Shown: one piece after another, positions 1 to 8,209 of the stretch
How positions within the stretch are numbered: the first letter of the stretch is position 1
Layout of the letters: each line of letters starts with the position of its first letter
NCBI GenBank assembly: GCA_964617695.1
Contig: CAZTYW010000001.1
Span: 22,213-86,212, forward strand
DNA: 64,000 nt
Reading direction: 5' to 3'
DNA from: CAZTYW01 sp964617695
GTDB lineage: Bacteria; Chloroflexota; Dehalococcoidia; UBA2247; RBG-13-53-26
The notes under the pieces: generated by a model
The model's database searches: none
Told to the model about the DNA's origin: nothing
What the model saw: the letters and a program-made list of their open reading frames with translations, nothing else
Position numbers and translations under genes: made by a program

Positions 1-200
1 TCGAGCATCCCCAGGAGCTGGTTCTGTTCGAAAATCTCTTCCAACGCTTCCAGATTCACCCCGGGAAGCGGCACATGGGCCACAAAACGAAAGATCACCA
101 GGATTCCGAAGGTGAAGAGGAGCCTGCGTCTCAGATCGGGTAGACTGAAGGCGTCTATCAGGGCTTGAATCAGGCGTGGCCTACCTTGCCTCTGTTGCAC
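1..200 (-). CDS. secY: SecY preprotein translocase subunit, 5' part only
   Basis: SecY forms the membrane channel of the Sec translocon. Only about the first 66 codons are present, because the gene runs off the left edge of the window. The reading frame gives a basic N-terminus, then a DAFSLPDLRRRLLFT stretch and a first hydrophobic helix followed by VPLPGVN, all characteristic of the SecY N-terminus. I chose the GTG at 200 because a GGAGG lies nine bases upstream of it. This makes the gene overlap the end of rplO by 20 bases, as expected for the last genes of the spc cluster. Nothing can be said about the rest of the protein. Confidence 0.92.
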   Translation of the reverse strand, partial: MQQRQGRPRLIQALIDAFSLPDLRRRLLFTFGILVIFRFVAHVPLPGVNLEALEEIFEQNQLLGML

Positions 201-648
201 TTCCTGCGGCCTCCACTCTTCCTCCCGCTGCTTCTATCTTCTTTCTCGCAGCAGTTGACAACCTGTCAGCCCTGACTACAAGGCCCCGACTTAACTCACC
301 TGCAGCCAGAACTTTCACCGGCCTGCTCGCCGACTTGATCAGCCCCGCCTGGAATAAACGGTCGCGATCCACTACACTTCCAGCCTCGAATATGTTCAAC
401 CGACCTACATTCACAATCGAATATGCTGTCTTGAAAATGTTAGTGAAGCCTCGCCTTGTGGGCAGGCGCTTCACCAGGGGCAACTGTCCGCCTTCGAAAT
501 AGGCCGGAATACTGGCACCGCTCCGTGACTTTTGCCCCTTTGCACCTCTCCCTGAATACCGGCCATGGCCACTGCCCAACCCGCGGCCAACACGCTTTCG
601 CCCGCGCTTCGACCTCGCAGGAGCTGCCAGTTCATTCTGTCCTGCCAC
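181..648 (-). CDS. rplO: 50S ribosomal protein L15
   Basis: L15 is a late-assembly protein of the large ribosomal subunit that binds 23S rRNA. The 155-residue product has the expected glycine/arginine-rich N-terminal half (RGRKRVGRGLGSGHGRYSGRG, then KGQKSRSG) followed by the globular domain with EGGQLPLVKRLP. It starts with GTG, whose G is also the last base of the rpmD stop codon (TAGTG), so the two are probably translationally coupled. The gene sits between rpmD and secY, its standard position. Confidence 0.97.
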   Translation of the reverse strand: MAGQNELAAPARSKRGRKRVGRGLGSGHGRYSGRGAKGQKSRSGASIPAYFEGGQLPLVKRLPTRRGFTNIFKTAYSIVNVGRLNIFEAGSVVDRDRLFQAGLIKSASRPVKVLAAGELSRGLVVRADRLSTAARKKIEAAGGRVEAAGSATEAR

Positions 649-842
649 TATTCCTCCACCTCCTCCACCCTGACCAGATGCCTCACCTTGGCCACCATGC
701 CACGGATGGTGGGGGAGTCGTCATGCTTCACCGTTTGACGCAGGCGACGAAGCCCCAGGGCCCTGATAGTCATCCTCTGGTCCCTGGCGTAACCTATATC
801 ACTCTTTATCCAGGTTATGGACAGTCTAGCCACTTTCGTCAC
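648..842 (-). CDS. rpmD: 50S ribosomal protein L30
   Basis: L30 is a small large-subunit protein. The 64-residue product has the family pattern: a short beta strand (LSITWIKSDIGY), a helix ending in LGLRRLRQTVKHDD, then TPTIRGMV-like residues (SPTIRGMVAKVRHLVRVEE). Length is normal for the bacterial protein. It lies 23 bases after rpsE and overlaps the rplO start by one base, which fits the rpsE-rpmD-rplO order of the spc operon. Confidence 0.96.
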   Translation of the reverse strand: MTKVARLSITWIKSDIGYARDQRMTIRALGLRRLRQTVKHDDSPTIRGMVAKVRHLVRVEEVEE

Positions 843-865
843 TTCGTTTCCGTCGCATCACCGTA

Positions 866-1345
866 TTACTGCGCTTTTCGCCTGGCCACCACTTTCTCCG
901 GCTCTCTCAACTGACTCAGCGCCATCACGGTTGCCTTCACCACATTTATCGGATTGGAGGCACCGAGAGACTTGGTAAGAACGTCCTTGACGCCGGCAGC
1001 CTCAAGCACCGCCCGAACACTACCTCCGGCAATCACCCCGGTACCCGGCGCCGCCGGCTTCAGTATGACTTTGGCTGCTCCAAACTTGCCCATTATCTCA
1101 TGCGGGATTGTCGTTCCCGCCAAAGATACCTCAGTCAAGTTCTTCCTGGCGATGACACCGGCCTTCTGGATCGCCTGCGAGACCTCCTTCGCCTTCCCCA
1201 TGCCAATTCCCACCTGGCCACTCCCATCGCCAACCGCTACCAGAGCACTGAAGCTGAGGTTCTTGCCGCCCTTTACCACTTTGGCAACGCGGTTCACGTG
1301 TATCAGCTTCTCGATTAGTTCCGCTTTGGCCTCTAATTGTTCCAC
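866..1345 (-). CDS. rpsE: 30S ribosomal protein S5
   Basis: S5 is a small-subunit protein near the mRNA entry and the decoding region. The 159-residue product contains the double-stranded-RNA-binding N-terminal domain (IHVNRVAKVVKGGKNLSFSA) and the C-terminal domain with PAAPGTGVIAGGSVRAVLE, both strongly conserved. The start is a GTG at 1345 with GAGAGGT upstream. It lies 14 bases after the rplR stop. No unusual residues were noticed. Confidence 0.97.
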   Translation of the reverse strand: MEQLEAKAELIEKLIHVNRVAKVVKGGKNLSFSALVAVGDGSGQVGIGMGKAKEVSQAIQKAGVIARKNLTEVSLAGTTIPHEIMGKFGAAKVILKPAAPGTGVIAGGSVRAVLEAAGVKDVLTKSLGASNPINVVKATVMALSQLREPEKVVARRKAQ

Positions 1346-1359
1346 GTTGACCTCTCGCC

Positions 1360-1692
1360 TCAGAACTCCAATCCTGTCTTCCTGGCCGCTTCGGCCACAG
1401 CCCTGACGCGACCATGATACTTGTATCCACGCCTGTCGAAGACGACCGCGGTAACGCCCTTCTCCATAGCTCGCTTGCCAACCAACGACCCTACCAGCTC
1501 AGCACCCTTGATCTTCCCGTCTGCCTCACCTCTCAGCTCAGGCTCAAGGCTGCACGCGGAGGCCACAGTATGAGAGTGGGCGTCGTCTATTATCTGGGCA
1601 TAGGTGTGTTTCAGGCTACGGTACACACACAACCGGGGTCTTGACTTGTGAGCAACGCGCCGCTGGCGCAACCTTCTGGCTATCCTACCCAT
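1360..1692 (-). CDS. rplR: 50S ribosomal protein L18
   Basis: L18 brings 5S rRNA into the large subunit. The 110-residue product is somewhat shorter than the usual 115-120, with a short basic N-terminus (RIARRLRQRRVAHK) followed by the conserved RPRLCVYRSLKHTYAQIIDD core and the C-terminal VVFDRRGYKYHGRVRAVAEAAR. It is separated from rplF by three bases and from rpsE by 14. Confidence 0.97.
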   Translation of the reverse strand: MGRIARRLRQRRVAHKSRPRLCVYRSLKHTYAQIIDDAHSHTVASACSLEPELRGEADGKIKGAELVGSLVGKRAMEKGVTAVVFDRRGYKYHGRVRAVAEAARKTGLEF

Positions 1693-1695
1693 GTC

Positions 1696-2250
1696 CTACT
1701 TCTTCTTACCCGCTGCTCTACCGGCTTTGCCAGGCTTCAGGCGCACTTGCTCCCCGGAGTATCTGATGCCCTTGCCTTTATATGCATCAGGAGGACGAAT
1801 AGCGCGGATGCTGGCGGCCACACGACCGACCAACTCCTTGTCTATTCCGAAGACCTTTATTCTATTCGCACCCTCTACAGTGAGAGATATGCCTGGAGGC
1901 GCTGAAACCTCCACCGAGTGTGTGAAGCCCACCTGAAGACTTATCTTGTCGCCTGCAGTCTGAGCGCGATACCCGACCCCCACAACGTCCAGATACCTCT
2001 CGAAGCCCTTATGCACCCCTTCCACCATGTTTGCCAGAAGACTGCGAGTCAGCCCATGCAAGGCGCGATACATCTTCTGGTCGTTGGGACGAGAGACGAC
2101 CAGGTAATCATCCTTGGCAGCAATGGACATTGCTGGGTGAAAGGACCGACGAAGCTCACCCTTCGGCCCCTTCACAGTCACACTGCCCTTCCGAACAGCC
2201 ACCGTGACCTCTTGTGGCAAGGGTATAGGTGATTGTCCAACTCTAGACAT
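1696..2250 (-). CDS. rplF: 50S ribosomal protein L6
   Basis: L6 binds the sarcin-ricin region of 23S rRNA. The 184-residue product starts SRVGQSPIPLP and carries the duplicated L6 fold, with VKGPKGEL in the first half and the diagnostic PPDAYKGKGIRYSGE near the C-terminus. Its length is normal and it starts with ATG. The lysine-rich tail is typical. Confidence 0.97.
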   Translation of the reverse strand: MSRVGQSPIPLPQEVTVAVRKGSVTVKGPKGELRRSFHPAMSIAAKDDYLVVSRPNDQKMYRALHGLTRSLLANMVEGVHKGFERYLDVVGVGYRAQTAGDKISLQVGFTHSVEVSAPPGISLTVEGANRIKVFGIDKELVGRVAASIRAIRPPDAYKGKGIRYSGEQVRLKPGKAGRAAGKKK

Positions 2251-2280
2251 CGTCGATCCGCCAGCCCGCCTTCTTCAAAG

Positions 2281-2676
2281 TCACCAGATGTAGCACAACA
2301 ACTCGCCGCCGACACCCTGCTTCCATGCCTGCTGCCCAGTCAGTATCCCCTTAGAGGTAGAAACGATGGCGATGCCGAGACCGCCGTACACGCGCGGGAT
2401 CTCTGACCTGCCAACATACACCCTGAGCCCTGGCTTGCTTACCCGCTTCAGACCCGACAGCAGGGGCTGGTTCTTGTCATAGTACTTGAGGTAAAGCTTC
2501 AGTACCCGCCCTGGCCTGCCCTTCAGCACCTCGTAGCTGCCAATAAAACCTTCCTCCTTGAGCACCCTGGCGACAGCCAGCTTAACCTTAGACCAGGGTA
2601 TCAGCACAAACTCCTGCCTCACCATATTCGCATTTCGTATCCTTGTCAGCATGTCAGCAATAGGGTCACTAACCAT
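2281..2676 (-). CDS. rpsH: 30S ribosomal protein S8
   Basis: S8 binds helix 21 of 16S rRNA and is a central assembly protein. I start it at the ATG at 2676, giving 131 residues beginning VSDPIADMLTRIRNAN, the standard bacterial start. The frame stays open upstream into rpsN, but that extension has no family similarity. The C-terminal part has GLRVYVGRSEIPRVYGGLGI and a conserved STSKGILT motif. It follows rpsN by eight bases. Confidence 0.96.
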   Translation of the reverse strand: MVSDPIADMLTRIRNANMVRQEFVLIPWSKVKLAVARVLKEEGFIGSYEVLKGRPGRVLKLYLKYYDKNQPLLSGLKRVSKPGLRVYVGRSEIPRVYGGLGIAIVSTSKGILTGQQAWKQGVGGELLCYIW

Positions 2677-2684
2677 ACCAGTGC

Positions 2685-2870
2685 CTACCAACTCGATTTC
2701 CTGACCCCGGCGATCAGCCCCTTCAGAGCCAGTTCCCGGAAGCAAATTCGGCAGAGGCCAAACTTGCGCATGTAGGCGCGGGGCCGACCACACAAGTGGC
2801 ATCTATTGTGCTGCTGGACTCTGTACTTCGGAGGACGCTGCGATTTCACAATCTTCGATGTCTTTGCCAA
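2685..2870 (-). CDS. rpsN: 30S ribosomal protein S14, zinc-binding (type Z)
   Basis: S14 belongs to the head of the small subunit. The 61-residue product is the short zinc-binding form, with CHLCGRPRAYMRKFGLCRICF giving two CxxC pairs for one zinc ion, and the conserved FRELALKGLIAGVRKSSW end. The short form is usual in Gram-positives, Chloroflexota and thermophiles. It lies between rplE and rpsH in normal spc order. Confidence 0.97.
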   Translation of the reverse strand: MAKTSKIVKSQRPPKYRVQQHNRCHLCGRPRAYMRKFGLCRICFRELALKGLIAGVRKSSW

Positions 2871-2874
2871 CTCT

Positions 2875-3432
2875 CTAACCTCTCACAAACGGCATTCCCA
2901 GAAGCTGCAGAAGCCGTCTCCCGGCCTCATCTTCACCCGCGGTCGTCACTATAGTCACCTCAAGACCACGCGCTTTGTCTACCTTGTCGTAGTCAATCTC
3001 AGGGAAAACCAATTGATCCCTGAGACCCAGACTGTAGTTACCTCTGCCGTCAAACGAGCTTCTCGAAACACCGCGGAAATCCCTGATGCGAGGCAGCACA
3101 GCATTGACAAGCCTATCCAGAAACTCATACATGCGTCTGCCGCGGAGTGTCACCATCATCCCAATTGGCATTCCAGCCCTTAGCTTGAAGCTGGCGATCG
3201 ACTTCCTTGCCCGAGTTGTCACTGGATGTTGGCCACATATGGCAGCCACGTCTCTCTCAGCCGATTCCAGAGCCTTCGCGTTCTGAATCGCCTCTCCCAG
3301 GCCGACGTTGATCACAATCTTGTCCAGTTTGGGCACCTGCATAATATTGGCGTAGCCAAACTCATTCAGCATTGCAGGCACAACCTCCTGCAGGTACTTC
3401 TCCTTCAACCTGGGTGGAGCCTTGACTTCCAC
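2875..3432 (-). CDS. rplE: 50S ribosomal protein L5
   Basis: L5 binds 5S rRNA and contacts the P-site tRNA. I start it at the GTG at 3432, two bases after the rplX stop and 11 bases downstream of a GAGGTG. This gives 185 residues beginning VEVKAPPRLKEKY. The frame extends a further 11 codons upstream into rplX, but nothing supports that. Family motifs include PKLDKIVINVGLGEA, a KSIASFKLRAGMPIG loop, and FPEIDYDKVDKARGLEVTIVTTA. Confidence 0.96.
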   Translation of the reverse strand: MEVKAPPRLKEKYLQEVVPAMLNEFGYANIMQVPKLDKIVINVGLGEAIQNAKALESAERDVAAICGQHPVTTRARKSIASFKLRAGMPIGMMVTLRGRRMYEFLDRLVNAVLPRIRDFRGVSRSSFDGRGNYSLGLRDQLVFPEIDYDKVDKARGLEVTIVTTAGEDEAGRRLLQLLGMPFVRG

Positions 3433-3434
3433 GC

Positions 3435-3743
3435 TCAATCGATCACCTCGTGACAAGAGGCGCAAACGCGCACTTTCTTACCCCCCGCAAGGCGAAATCC
3501 TACCCGGACAGGCCTGCCACACTTGTTGCAGATCAACATCACCTTCGACACGTGAACGGGGGTCTCCAACTCGATGATGCCTGCCTGCCTGGTACCACGC
3601 CGAGCTCGCGAATGTTTCTTGGTCATGTTTACGCCGTCAACCAACAGCAACTCACCGCGCGGGTCGACACGCCGCACCTTTCCCTTCTTGCCCCTGTCGG
3701 AACCATTTATGACCATTACGTTGTCGTTCTTGCGAATCTTCAC
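3435..3743 (-). CDS. rplX: 50S ribosomal protein L24, cysteine-containing form
   Basis: L24 is an assembly initiator of the large subunit. The best start is a GTG at 3743 preceded by GGAGGT, giving 102 residues (VKIRKNDNVMVINGSDRGKKG). The KOW motif and the GVNMTKKHSRA loop are present. The C-terminal part carries two CxxC pairs (ICNKCG and VCASCH), so this is the zinc-binding variant rather than the cysteine-free form found in many bacteria. It follows rplN by four bases. Confidence 0.95.
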   Translation of the reverse strand: MKIRKNDNVMVINGSDRGKKGKVRRVDPRGELLLVDGVNMTKKHSRARRGTRQAGIIELETPVHVSKVMLICNKCGRPVRVGFRLAGGKKVRVCASCHEVID

Positions 3744-3747
3744 CTGG

Positions 3748-4116
3748 CTACAAGACCTCCGGTGCCAGAGAAATGATCCTGGCAAACTCCTTTTCTCGCA
3801 GTTCCCGGGCCACCGGGCCGAATATGCGCGTACCTCTCGGGTTATTCTGATCGGTAATGATCACGGCGGCATTGTCATCGAATCTTATATATGAACCGTC
3901 GGGGCGCCGAAAGGGTCGAGCCGTCCGCACCACCACCGCCCTTACTACATCCCCCTTCTTTACCATGCCTCTGGGGACAGCTTGCTTCACAGAAGCGACT
4001 ATTATGTCGCCTACCCTTGCATACCTCCGCCTTGTGCCTCCAGGCACATTTATGCACATGATGCTCTTGGCACCGGTATTGTCGGCTACCCTAAGTCTAC
4101 TGTACGGCTGAATCAT
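3748..4116 (-). CDS. rplN: 50S ribosomal protein L14
   Basis: L14 contacts 16S rRNA across the subunit interface. The 122-residue product begins MIQPYSRLRVADNTGAKSI and contains the conserved ARVGDIIVASVKQAVPRG and DNAAVIITDQNNPRGTRIFG stretches. Its length is exactly standard. The start overlaps the end of rpsQ by 20 bases. Confidence 0.98.
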   Translation of the reverse strand: MIQPYSRLRVADNTGAKSIMCINVPGGTRRRYARVGDIIVASVKQAVPRGMVKKGDVVRAVVVRTARPFRRPDGSYIRFDDNAAVIITDQNNPRGTRIFGPVARELREKEFARIISLAPEVL

Positions 4117-4399
4117 CTATATCTGCCCCGGCAACCTCCCCCCTGGTTACTATCTCTTTCACGCACCAGTGCTTGGTTTTGGAGAAGGGGCGGCTCTCTA
4201 CAATTCGAACCACATCACCCACCCGACACGCATTGTCCTGGTCGTGGGCCTTTAGCTTGACCCGACGTCTCATAATCTTCCGATACAACGGATGAGCCTT
4301 GCGGGATTCAACAGCAACCACCACGGTCTTGTCCATGCTGTCACTCATTACCCGACCCAACAAGCTCTTCCTCCCGCTATCCATCAGCCTCCCTTTCAC
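4097..4399 (-). CDS. rpsQ: 30S ribosomal protein S17
   Basis: S17 is a primary 16S rRNA-binding protein. The 100-residue reading begins at GTG 4399. An ATG at 4384 preceded by AAAGGGAGG is an equally good start and gives 95 residues. The OB-fold motifs GRVMSDSMDKTVVVAVE, HPLYRKIMRRR and the RPFSKTKHW segment identify it clearly. The C-terminal tail is slightly longer and more acidic than usual, and its coding region overlaps the rplN start. Confidence 0.95.
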   Translation of the reverse strand: MKGRLMDSGRKSLLGRVMSDSMDKTVVVAVESRKAHPLYRKIMRRRVKLKAHDQDNACRVGDVVRIVESRPFSKTKHWCVKEIVTRGEVAGADIDDSAVQ

Positions 4400-4452
4400 T
4401 CCTCCGATTCCAGTCCGTGCGAATCAACATCTGAGATCCCTTCCGCTGCAAC

Positions 4453-4650
4453 TCAGGCCTCAATCAGTTCCCTCTCTCGAATGACGGTCATCATTCTGGC
4501 AATCTTCTTCTTGACCCTGCAAATCTCGCGATGGTTGACCAGCTGCCTGGTGGCGAGACGGAACCTGAGATTGAACAGTTCGCGACGCGCTTCCTCCAAC
4601 TGCTTTGCCAACTCCTGGTCATTCAGGCCACGGATTTCGTCCACCCTCAC
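4453..4650 (-). CDS. rpmC: 50S ribosomal protein L29
   Basis: L29 lies near the polypeptide exit tunnel. The 65-residue product has the typical two-helix pattern: EIRGLNDQELAKQLEEARRE, LFNLRFRLATRQL, then INRVKK-like residues. The GTG start overlaps the rplP stop (GTGA), which suggests translational coupling. Position between rplP and rpsQ is standard. Confidence 0.96.
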   Translation of the reverse strand: MRVDEIRGLNDQELAKQLEEARRELFNLRFRLATRQLVNHREICRVKKKIARMMTVIRERELIEA

Positions 4651-5063
4651 TCCTCGCCTCCCTTGGTTACAAACCTGGTCTGGATGGGAAGTTTCTGAGC
4701 CGCCAGCCGCATGGCTTCCCTCGCCGCCTCTTCTCTGATGCCGCTCACCTCGAACAGCATTCTCCCAGGCTTGACCACAGCTACCCAGTGCTCCGGGCTG
4801 CCCTTGCCACTACCCATGCGCGTCTCCGCCGGCTTCTTGGTCATTGGCCTGTCAGGAAACACACGAATCCACATCTTGACTCCACGACGGAGGTAGTGAA
4901 CGATTGACCGGCGAGCCGCTTCAATCTGCCTGGCGGTGAGCCACGTGCTCTCCAAGGCCTGCAGCCCAAAATCTCCAAACACCAGGGCATTGCCCGCCTG
5001 CGCAGTTCCTCTGAGGTTACCTTTATGTTGTTTCCGGTGCTTGACCCTCTTCGGTTGCAACAT
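4647..5063 (-). CDS. rplP: 50S ribosomal protein L16
   Basis: L16 helps form the A-site tRNA binding region. The 138-residue product begins MLQPKRVKHRKQHKG and contains TARQIEAARRSIVHYLRRGVK and the RMGSGKG loop with the following WVAVVKPGR, all diagnostic. Its first 41 bases overlap the acidic tail of rpsC, a longer overlap than usual, but the start is fixed by the conserved N-terminus. Confidence 0.97.
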   Translation of the reverse strand: MLQPKRVKHRKQHKGNLRGTAQAGNALVFGDFGLQALESTWLTARQIEAARRSIVHYLRRGVKMWIRVFPDRPMTKKPAETRMGSGKGSPEHWVAVVKPGRMLFEVSGIREEAAREAMRLAAQKLPIQTRFVTKGGEE

Positions 5064-5814
5064 CCTCTATCACCTTATCACTCGCTTCTTCCGAGGCCTC
5101 TTCGGCCGGCAATTCCTCCTCAGCTTGCGATGCCTCTTCGCCGCCTACAGCCGCAGGCTGAGTAATCTCCACTTCGACCTCCTCGCGCTCGGGAAACACG
5201 TCGCCCCTGTAGATCCAGACCTTGATTCCGATCCGACCCAGCAGCGTACGGGCCTCACAGAACCCATAATCGATATCAGCGCGCAGGGTATGCAAGGGCA
5301 CCCTGCCTTCGTGGAATGTTATCCTCCGCGCGATCTCTGCACCTCCAAGCCTGCCAGAGCACATTATTTTCACTCCCTTGGCACCGGCCTGCATGGTGCG
5401 AGATATCGCCCGCCTCATAGCTCTGCGGTAGGCGATCTGCTGCTCTATTTGGTTCGCCACATTCTTCGCCACCAGATAGCCGTCCAGTTCAGGCTCACGG
5501 ACCTCCACTATGTTGAGCCGAATCTTCCTGCCACACATGTTTTCAAGCAGCCGTCTCAACTCATCTACTCTCTGACCACCCCTACCTATCACTATTCCCG
5601 GCCTGGCAGTGTGAGCTGTTACAACGACTTCCTTCGCCCAGCGCTCAATATCCAGCTTGGAAATACCCGCTTCCGAATTCCTCGACTGAATCAGGTTCCG
5701 GATGCGAAGGTCCTCTTGAACGAACTCAGCATAGCTCTTATCCGCATACCACCTTGAACGCCAGTCATTGATGATCCCGATTCTGAAGCCTGTCGGATGA
5801 ACCTTCTGCCCCAC
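5023..5814 (-). CDS. rpsC: 30S ribosomal protein S3 with acidic C-terminal extension
   Basis: S3 forms part of the mRNA entry channel. The 263-residue product has the usual N-terminus (MGQKVHPTGFRIG), the KH domain (VIGRGGQRVDELRRLLE) and the C-terminal domain ending near WIYRGDVFPE. About 45 glutamate- and alanine-rich residues follow, which are absent from short S3 proteins but common in Actinobacteria and Chloroflexota. The extension is where the gene overlaps rplP. Confidence 0.97.
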   Translation of the reverse strand: MGQKVHPTGFRIGIINDWRSRWYADKSYAEFVQEDLRIRNLIQSRNSEAGISKLDIERWAKEVVVTAHTARPGIVIGRGGQRVDELRRLLENMCGRKIRLNIVEVREPELDGYLVAKNVANQIEQQIAYRRAMRRAISRTMQAGAKGVKIMCSGRLGGAEIARRITFHEGRVPLHTLRADIDYGFCEARTLLGRIGIKVWIYRGDVFPEREEVEVEITQPAAVGGEEASQAEEELPAEEASEEASDKVIEDVATEEGQAPETT

Positions 5815-6153
5815 TTATTCCTCCGTGTCCACAACAGCAGTGATATGGCTTGTCCGCCTGAGAATGGGGTTTGCACGCCCCCTCGCCTGAGCACGAAATC
5901 TTCTTAAGCTGGCGGCCTGGTCGATATACAGGCCGACTATCTTCAGGTCCGACACAGGCACCTGATTATTGTTCTCTGCATTGGCCGCCGCCGATTTCAC
6001 TACTTTGGCTATCGCCCGGGCTGAAGGAGTGGTGTAGAAACCGAGAAGTGCAAGCGCTTCGTCCACTCTTTTCCCACGCACCTCACTCGCCACCAGGCGC
6101 AGCTTCTTGGAAGATATGCCAACATACCTGGCAATCGCCCTCACCTTCATCAC
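5815..6153 (-). CDS. rplV: 50S ribosomal protein L22
   Basis: L22 lines the nascent peptide tunnel. The 112-residue product has RAIARYVGISSKKLRLVASEVRGK-type N-terminal residues and the beta-hairpin end (RFRAQARGRANPILRRTSHI). The start overlaps the rpsS stop by four bases (ATGA type), and the stop is adjacent to the rpsC start. Confidence 0.97.
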   Translation of the reverse strand: MMKVRAIARYVGISSKKLRLVASEVRGKRVDEALALLGFYTTPSARAIAKVVKSAAANAENNNQVPVSDLKIVGLYIDQAASLRRFRAQARGRANPILRRTSHITAVVDTEE

Positions 6154-6437
6154 TTCTTCCTCTGACCACCCCGCTCTGACCTGGCCACGTGCCCTCTGAA
6201 AGTCCGAGTCGGCGCGAACTCACCCAGCCTGTGCCCTACCATATTCTCGGTGATGAAAATGGGGACATGCCTTCGTCCGTCGTGCACGGCAATAGTCTGG
6301 CCAACCATCTCTGGCACAACAGTGCAAGCGCGAGCCCACGTCTTTATGATCGTCTTCTCTCCCGTCGCACTGGCAGCCAGCACCTTCTTCATCAGCTTGG
6401 CATCGATAAACGGACCTTTCTTCACCGACCTCGACAT
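6150..6437 (-). CDS. rpsS: 30S ribosomal protein S19
   Basis: S19 forms a complex with S13 in the small-subunit head. The 95-residue product has the hallmark SRSVKKGPFID N-terminus, then WARACTVVPEMVGQTIAVHDGRRHVPIFITENMVGHRLGEF, as expected. It starts five bases after the rplB stop. Confidence 0.98.
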   Translation of the reverse strand: MSRSVKKGPFIDAKLMKKVLAASATGEKTIIKTWARACTVVPEMVGQTIAVHDGRRHVPIFITENMVGHRLGEFAPTRTFRGHVARSERGGQRKK

Positions 6438-6442
6438 CGCCC

Positions 6443-7264
6443 CTACTTTCTCCGCTTGACAATCATCTTGTCGCTGGACTTCCTTTTCCGTGTCTTGTAA
6501 CCCAAAGCCGGCTTGCCCCAGGGAGTCTTCGGATTCATTCCCCGAGGAGACCTGCCTTCTCCCCCACCATGAGGATGATCACGGGGACTCATGGCCGAAC
6601 CCCGAACCGTGGGCCGCCAGCCTAACCACCTGTTGCGTCCGGCCTTGCCCACATTAATATTCTGATGATCGAGATTACCCACCTGACCAACGGTGGCTGT
6701 ACAGGCGCTCAGGATTTTGCGCAGCTCACCCGAGGGCAACTTTATCAGGGTATAGCGCTCCTCACGCCCCATTACCTGGGCGGCGCTTCCGGCACTGCGC
6801 GCCAGTTGGGCTCCCCTTCCCGGTTGAAGCTCAATGTTGTGTACCATGGTGCCACTTGGGATCTGGTACAAAGGCAGCGCATTGCCCGCCTTCACCTCGG
6901 CGCCGGGGCCTGACAGAATGGTATCGCCTGGCGTCAAACCGATCGGTGCAATGATATAGCGCTTCTCTCCATCGGCATACTGTGCCAAGGCTATCCGAGC
7001 TGAGCGGTTAGGATCGTATTCAATGGCCACGACTTCGGCAGGAATACCCGCCTTGTCCCGTTTGAAATCGATAACGCGAAGCATCCGCTTCGCCCCACCC
7101 CCGCGATGACGCACCGTTATCCTTCCCTGATTGTTGCGTCCTGCCCTCTTCTTCAGAGGCAGAAGCAGAGACTTCTCCGGCCCTTTCTTCGTAATCTCCT
7201 GGAAGCCAGAGCCAGTCATGCCTCGCCTGCCGGGAGAAGTTGGCTTATATACTTTCAGTGCCAT
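6443..7264 (-). CDS. rplB: 50S ribosomal protein L2
   Basis: L2 is needed for subunit association and peptidyl transfer. The 273-residue product is of normal length and contains the N-terminal TPGRRGMTGSGF variant (TSPGRRGMTGSGF) and RHRGGGAKRMLRVIDFKR. The C-terminal signature PRDHPHGGGEGRSPRG carries the conserved histidine. It sits two bases from rplW. Confidence 0.98.
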   Translation of the reverse strand: MALKVYKPTSPGRRGMTGSGFQEITKKGPEKSLLLPLKKRAGRNNQGRITVRHRGGGAKRMLRVIDFKRDKAGIPAEVVAIEYDPNRSARIALAQYADGEKRYIIAPIGLTPGDTILSGPGAEVKAGNALPLYQIPSGTMVHNIELQPGRGAQLARSAGSAAQVMGREERYTLIKLPSGELRKILSACTATVGQVGNLDHQNINVGKAGRNRWLGWRPTVRGSAMSPRDHPHGGGEGRSPRGMNPKTPWGKPALGYKTRKRKSSDKMIVKRRK

Positions 7265-7266
7265 GG

Positions 7267-7551
7267 TTACACGCCCTCAAACAACTCAATCTTCTGCCCG
7301 GCTTTGAGTGTGACCACCGCCTTCCTCCAGGAAGGTGTCAGGATCTGGCGTCTGCCCACCCTCCTTGTCTTGCCAGGGACCGTCATCACGTTTACATCCA
7401 GCACTTTGACCTTGAAAGCCTTCTCCACGGCTGCCTTGACCTGCCGTTTGTTAGTATTGCGAGCCACTTCAAAGGTATACTTCTGCTGCTCTTGAAGACC
7501 GGTGCTCTTTTCCGTCACGACAGGACGGCGCAACACTTCGTAGAGGTGCAT
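7267..7551 (-). CDS. rplW: 50S ribosomal protein L23
   Basis: L23 lies at the tunnel exit and docks trigger factor and SRP. I start it at the ATG at 7551, eight bases after the rplD stop, giving 94 residues beginning HLYEVLRRPVVTEKST. The frame stays open for 13 codons further upstream into rplD without family similarity. The VEKAFKVKVLDVNVMTVPGK segment is typical. Confidence 0.95.
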   Translation of the reverse strand: MHLYEVLRRPVVTEKSTGLQEQQKYTFEVARNTNKRQVKAAVEKAFKVKVLDVNVMTVPGKTRRVGRRQILTPSWRKAVVTLKAGQKIELFEGV

Positions 7552-7558
7552 TCTCAGG

Positions 7559-8209
7559 CTAAGCCTCCTCTGAGATGGGCTGCCTTGCACCCCAGGTCTG
7601 CTCTACTCGGCGCACCGCTTCCGCCGTGATTACCAGGAACCGGTATGACAACAGGTCTGCAACGTTCAGCAACGCCGCTGGCAGCGTTCTGGTTCGCGGC
7701 AGGTTGCGGGCTGACTTGACAATGTTAACTGCTGGCTCCGCGGTAACAATGAGTGCCGAATGATCCGCACCAAGCGTCCTCAGTATGCTCGCCATCTCTG
7801 CTGTCCTGGGCTGTGCCACATCGAACTCCTTCAATATCACCATTTCCCCAGAAGATGCCTTGGCGGAGAGCAGGCATTTCAGAGCCAGGCGACGCATCTT
7901 CTTGGGCATCCTCTGCCCGTAGCTTCTGGGGTGTGGCCCAAAGGCCTTCCCACCGCCTCTGAGAAGCGGCGAGCGCCTGGTTCCCCGTCTTGCCCATCCT
8001 GTGTGCTTCTGTCGAAACAGCTTTCTCGTGCTTCCGGAGACCTCCCCTCTTGTCTTCGTCGAAGCCGTCCCTAGCCGCGCATTGGCCAGTTGCCTGACCA
8101 CGGCTTGATGCACCACGGGCTCGTTGAACGGCACTGCGAACACGCCGTCCTGAATCTCAATGTTCTCGACAACCTCGCCCGACGTGTTGTGGACCGGAAA
8201 CTGCATCAC
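7559..8209 (-). CDS. rplD: 50S ribosomal protein L4
   Basis: L4 lines the exit tunnel. The 216-residue product contains RANARLGTASTKTRGEVSGSTRK-like residues, the conserved loop RQKHTGWARRGTRRSPLLRGGG with PHPRSYGQRMPKKMRR, and a C-terminal Rossmann-like half. It overlaps the rplC stop by four bases (ATGA type). Confidence 0.97.
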   Translation of the reverse strand: MMQFPVHNTSGEVVENIEIQDGVFAVPFNEPVVHQAVVRQLANARLGTASTKTRGEVSGSTRKLFRQKHTGWARRGTRRSPLLRGGGKAFGPHPRSYGQRMPKKMRRLALKCLLSAKASSGEMVILKEFDVAQPRTAEMASILRTLGADHSALIVTAEPAVNIVKSARNLPRTRTLPAALLNVADLLSYRFLVITAEAVRRVEQTWGARQPISEEA